A stretch of DNA of 64,000 bases from an uncultured Hyphomicrobiales bacterium. Lineage in GTDB: Bacteria; Pseudomonadota; Alphaproteobacteria; Rhizobiales; Beijerinckiaceae. Below the pieces are notes generated by a model, which ran no database searches, was not told where the DNA came from, and worked only from the letters and a program-made list of their open reading frames with translations. Position 1 is the first letter of the stretch. Each line of letters opens with the position of its first letter. Positions 61,455-64,000 of the stretch are shown piece after piece. The position numbers and the translations under genes were made by a program. The stretch lies in assembly GCA_903931945.1 (NCBI GenBank), contig CAIZEI010000091.1, forward strand, positions 62,001-126,000. The letters run 5' to 3'.

Positions 61455-62336
61455 TCAGTCATGGTAGAGGCCCGCGTGCGTAAGTGCGTTACGGACAATC
61501 GCCTTGCTGGCGTCCGTCATGGGCGTCAAAGGAAGGCGGACCTCCTCGGTCAGCCTCTCAAGCGCTGATAGCCCGTATTTCGCTCCGGAGACGCCGGATT
61601 CGACTAACAAGCCGGCATGGAGCGGCGTCAGTCGATCCTGGACCCGCAGCGCTGCGGCGAGATCGCCGCGATCGACCGCCTCGAACAGGTCGACACAGGC
61701 GCGCGGCGCAACGTTGGACGTTACCGAAATGCATCCTCGCGCCCCGGCCGCAATGGACGCCAGGGCCGTCATATCATCGCCCGCCAGCTGGATGAAATCC
61801 GGTCCCAAGGCGTGGCGCTGAAGCGAAATTCGTCCGACGTTGACGGTGGAATCCATAACGCCGGCAATATTCCTCAATTCGAAGAGCCGCTTCATGGTGT
61901 CCACGGACATGTCGATAATTGAACGAGGTTGATTGTTGTGCATGATGATCGGAATGCCGATCGCGTCGTTGATGGCCTTGAAGTGTTGAACGAGCCCTTC
62001 CTGGCCGGGCTTGTTGTAATAGGGCGTTACGACGAGAACGGCGGCTGCGCCCCCTTGTTCGGCTTGCCTTGCCATTCTGACCGCCTCGAGGGTCTGGTTC
62101 GAACTCGCATCAGCGATGACCGGCACTCGACCACGGGACTGCTCGATACAGATTGCAACGACGCTACGATGCTCATCCCTGGACAGGGTGGAGTTTTCGC
62201 CAGAAGTCCCGGCAGGAACCAGGCCATTGACGCCTTGTTCGATTTGCCAGTCGACCAGCGCACGGAAGGCCTCTTGGTCGATCTTTCCATCCCTGAAAGG
62301 GGTGACCAATTCTGTCATCCAGCCTTTGAGTCTCAT
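61455..62336 (-). CDS. DapA-family TIM-barrel protein lacking the Schiff-base lysine
   Basis: This 293-residue protein aligns without gaps to dihydrodipicolinate synthase numbering. It keeps Thr44 (PAGTSGEN), Tyr107 (TPYYNKPG) and Arg138 (QPRSI). At the lysine that forms the Schiff base with pyruvate it has Met161 (NIAGVMDSTVNVGRI), and at Tyr133 it has His (IIMHNNQPR). The lysine-to-methionine change needs only AAG to ATG. Downstream barrel motifs (QLAGDDMTALASIAAGARGCISVTSNVAPRA) are intact, so it is not a decaying gene. Aldolase chemistry through lysine seems impossible. A different activity or a regulatory role is inferred. Confidence 0.88.
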   Translation of the reverse strand: MRLKGWMTELVTPFRDGKIDQEAFRALVDWQIEQGVNGLVPAGTSGENSTLSRDEHRSVVAICIEQSRGRVPVIADASSNQTLEAVRMARQAEQGGAAAVLVVTPYYNKPGQEGLVQHFKAINDAIGIPIIMHNNQPRSIIDMSVDTMKRLFELRNIAGVMDSTVNVGRISLQRHALGPDFIQLAGDDMTALASIAAGARGCISVTSNVAPRACVDLFEAVDRGDLAAALRVQDRLTPLHAGLLVESGVSGAKYGLSALERLTEEVRLPLTPMTDASKAIVRNALTHAGLYHD

Positions 62337-62476
62337 TGACCCGGTTCCGTCTCATGCTGGGTAATAATGAATGAGCAGCCAAATGCTGGCGTTGCATCCC
62401 GGGATAGGCAACCTCTGCGCCCGACGCTCTCCGCGCCATCCGGCGAACGACATCAGGCGTCTGCTCACACGCCCGA

Positions 62477-62956
62477 TCAGCTTTGCAGGAGAGCGACGAG
62501 CAGTAGCACGCCGACCAAACTATAATATATGCAAGCAATAGCTATGCGCCGTCGAACCTCTTGATCGGTCAGCGGTCGAAACGGCTCATCGCTAAACGCG
62601 AAATCGGATTCGATGAAGGCCGTTTTGCCCTGGCTCGGCTCGTCCCGCTCGTTTCGACTTCTATGCTTCGGGTGTTCGGCGGGAGAGAGCGCCCTGGACA
62701 TTCGCCGCAAGGTTCGCGCAAGCAGTCGAGCGAGTCTCAGGACCGGCGAGCTGATCTGAGCCCTGCAATATGCAACGAGCGCGGCTCGCAGGACACGCCG
62801 GCCCGCTTGCTGGAACAAAGTCGCGAGGCGTATTCTCACGCCCTGCGACCGAACCAGCGCGGGAGACGCGCGCCCCTTCGGATTAGCGCGCGCAGATGCG
62901 ATTGATGGAAGCTGCGGAAAGACGATCCGTTGAACCGTGCGACTGACGTTTGTCAT
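62477..62956 (-). CDS. possible basic protein with C-terminal membrane helix
   Basis: A 159-residue frame starts at ATG 62956 seven bases after GGAG. It overlaps the gene above by 74 bases. A shorter start at 62701 is possible. The N-terminal half is very basic (many Arg). The C-terminal part (TAFIESDFAFSDEPFRPLTDQEVRRRIAIACIYYSLVGVLLLVALL) looks more protein-like and ends in a membrane helix. No family is known to me. Confidence 0.45.
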   Translation of the reverse strand: MTNVSRTVQRIVFPQLPSIASARANPKGRASPALVRSQGVRIRLATLFQQAGRRVLRAALVAYCRAQISSPVLRLARLLARTLRRMSRALSPAEHPKHRSRNERDEPSQGKTAFIESDFAFSDEPFRPLTDQEVRRRIAIACIYYSLVGVLLLVALLQS

Positions 62957-63212
62957 TTTTCTGCTCCAGAACTTCGGTTCGCTCGCCAATCACCTCAAGC
63001 GTCCCGTTTCGGCCGCCGCATTCGAAGTCAGAAAATCGCATGGCGGCTTCCTTTGAGACAAAGACGCCGCCATACAGGCCATGCGTCTCCATCACGATCC
63101 ATTGGTTGGCCGAGTCCTTGGCTATGACAAACCGGAGAGGATCGCCGTTTGCCGCAGGCGCCGATTGAAAGGCTTCATAGGGTCGTTGGGGAGGCTCCAT
63201 GAATATGCTCAT
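62883..63212 (-). CDS. small soluble hypothetical protein
   Basis: The protein has 109 residues. ATG 63212 overlaps the stop of the 46-residue gene by ATGA, which fixes the start. The core RFVIAKDSANQWIVMETHGLYGGVFVSKEAAMRFSDFE is a small alpha/beta unit found in many Hyphomicrobiales proteins of unknown role. The tail is polar. Confidence 0.68.
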   Translation of the reverse strand: MSIFMEPPQRPYEAFQSAPAANGDPLRFVIAKDSANQWIVMETHGLYGGVFVSKEAAMRFSDFECGGRNGTLEVIGERTEVLEQKNDKRQSHGSTDRLSAASINRICAR

Positions 63213-63349
63213 TGAAGGACAGCCAAATTTGCAAGCGCGATGATGGCCAAGACGCCTCCAACCGCCAATCCCAGGACTAACCCCGTCAGATCCGTATTCC
63301 ACGGTCGACCGAACGACCGAAGATTTCCGTGTGTTGCCGTGATGAACAT
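63209..63349 (-). CDS. 46-residue membrane peptide
   Basis: ATG 63349 stands after GGAGAATGTC. The product begins MFITATHGNLRSFGRPW and has one helix (GLVLGLAVGGVLAIIALANL). Its stop overlaps the next start by four bases, showing a coupled pair. It is divergent from the kdp side. Confidence 0.65.
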   Translation of the reverse strand: MFITATHGNLRSFGRPWNTDLTGLVLGLAVGGVLAIIALANLAVLQ

Positions 63350-63627
63350 GACATTCTCCGTCGGTGGATCACCGAGCGAGGCCAGCATCGTTCAATCGTG
63401 CATTAAAATTCCATACGTTTTTTGGGTCCTGCGCATAAATTCGGGAGACCCGCGATAACGCGAGCGATTGCTCTGGATCATGGACGCGGGCGCTGGAATA
63501 TCCCCTCTGAACAGGCGACTTTTATGTTTTTTTTATACACAGCGGTCGAATTCCGCATGGAATCTTTATGCGTGTTTCGATCATATCAGTAACGCAAGTG
63601 AAAGCGCTGCGCTCGGAGGTCAAGGCA

Positions 63628-63711
63628 ATGCTGGATGTCATATTCGTTGGATTGACGGTGGTCTTGTTCGCGCTCATGGCGGCCTATGCTTACGCATGCG
63701 ACAAACTGTGA
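63628..63711 (+). CDS. 27-residue membrane peptide upstream of kdpF
   Basis: The frame encodes MLDVIFVGLTVVLFALMAAY and ends AYACDKL, a single helix, with CGGAGG upstream. It ends ten bases before kdpF. Peptides of this type before kdpF occur in related bacteria, from my recollection. It may be an accessory subunit of the Kdp pump. Confidence 0.7.
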   Translation: MLDVIFVGLTVVLFALMAAYAYACDKL

Positions 63712-63721
63712 GGAGAAAATC

Positions 63722-63808
63722 GTGATCGAACCAATCGTGGGGTTGGCCGTGGCGGTTTGCCTTGGCTTCTATCTTCTTTACGCACTCCTTCGCCCCGAAG
63801 AATTCTGA
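63722..63808 (+). CDS. kdpF: KdpF, small subunit of the potassium-transporting ATPase
   Basis: This 28-residue single-helix protein starts at GTG 63722 after GGAGAAAA. The sequence (IEPIVGLAVAVCLGFYLLYAL, ending LRPEEF) has the conserved YLLYALLRPE end of KdpF. It stabilises the KdpFABC complex in the inner membrane. kdpA begins 22 bases after its stop. Confidence 0.88.
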   Translation: MIEPIVGLAVAVCLGFYLLYALLRPEEF

Positions 63809-63830
63809 GTTCAAACCGAGAGGCAACGCC

Positions 63831-64000
63831 ATGACGATCGTCGGCTGGCTGCAGATCTTTTTTGTCCTCGCCGCCGTCGTGGCGTGCGCGATCCCCATTT
63901 CAAGTTACATCGCCAACGTGCTGGATCGAAAGCGAACCTTTCTGACGCCGGTTCTGGCTCCGGTCGAGCGCGGATTCTACAAGCTCGCCGGCGTAGACCC
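63831..64000 (+). CDS. kdpA: KdpA, potassium-binding subunit (partial, 5' end only)
   Basis: The first 56 residues are present before the window ends. They start MTIVGWLQIFFVLAAVVACAIPISSYIANVL and run to FLTPVLAPVERGFYKLAGVD, the typical KdpA N-terminus with its first helix and the PVERGFYKLAG loop. KdpA forms the channel-like potassium pathway of the P-type pump. It follows kdpF in the standard kdpFABC order. Confidence 0.92.
   Translation, partial: MTIVGWLQIFFVLAAVVACAIPISSYIANVLDRKRTFLTPVLAPVERGFYKLAGVD

Overview
The window looks like chromosomal DNA of a high-GC alphaproteobacterium. The order Hyphomicrobiales (Rhizobiales) is likely and a Beijerinckiaceae/Methylocystaceae relative is a guess. 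The reasons are an ECF sigma factor paired with an NrsF/DUF1109 anti-sigma factor, an OpgC-type glucan protein, a lapA-trpF-trpB order, an alphaproteobacterial-type SerC, many tiny membrane proteins of the kind seen in that order, and the high third-position GC of the reading frames. I saw no rRNA, tRNA, CRISPR array, phage module or intact insertion sequence.

Layout. 1-15.6 kb is mostly housekeeping. It holds a truncated OpgC gene, a TTC38-like repeat protein, the sigma/anti-sigma pair, serC, mobA, a beta-hydroxyacid dehydrogenase, a long secreted caspase-fold protein that has lost its catalytic residues and carries glutamine-rich repeats, a haem-motif/Vgb-like propeller protein, an L,D-transpeptidase, lapA, trpF, trpB and dapB. 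15.6-19.8 kb is an exopolysaccharide patch: an initiating sugar transferase, a Wza-type export lipoprotein and a gene that appears frameshifted. 19.8-26.7 kb holds an NRAMP-like transporter with altered metal-site motifs, a two-subunit molybdenum hydroxylase, a DHA2 efflux pump and a PfkB kinase. 27-38 kb is a stress/envelope region with small membrane proteins, a ferritin-like protein, a pyridoxamine-oxidase-fold protein, a type III polyketide synthase/ICMT methyltransferase/MFS operon, superoxide dismutase and an AI-2E family membrane protein.

38.5-56 kb is a continuous same-strand sulfur-acquisition island. It contains two modules, each with an AprA-like flavoprotein, an AprB-like 2[4Fe-4S] ferredoxin and an SsuABC-type importer with two different permeases. 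It also has one extra fumarate-reductase-like flavoprotein, an Rrf2 regulator with four cysteines, and a complete sulfate importer (cysPTWA). 56-64 kb has a secreted protein of unknown function, a VapBC toxin-antitoxin pair, a second molybdenum hydroxylase, a DapA-like protein lacking its Schiff-base lysine, small-protein genes and the start of a kdp potassium-transport operon.

The most interesting signals are: (1) the duplicated flavoprotein/ferredoxin/importer modules; (2) a roughly 20-bp motif present six times as three outward-facing pairs between 27.4 and 36.1 kb, with each rightward copy exactly 79 bases upstream of a start codon; (3) the DapA paralogue with K161M and Y133H; (4) the catalytically dead caspase-fold protein; and (5) the compact type III PKS-methyltransferase-exporter operon.
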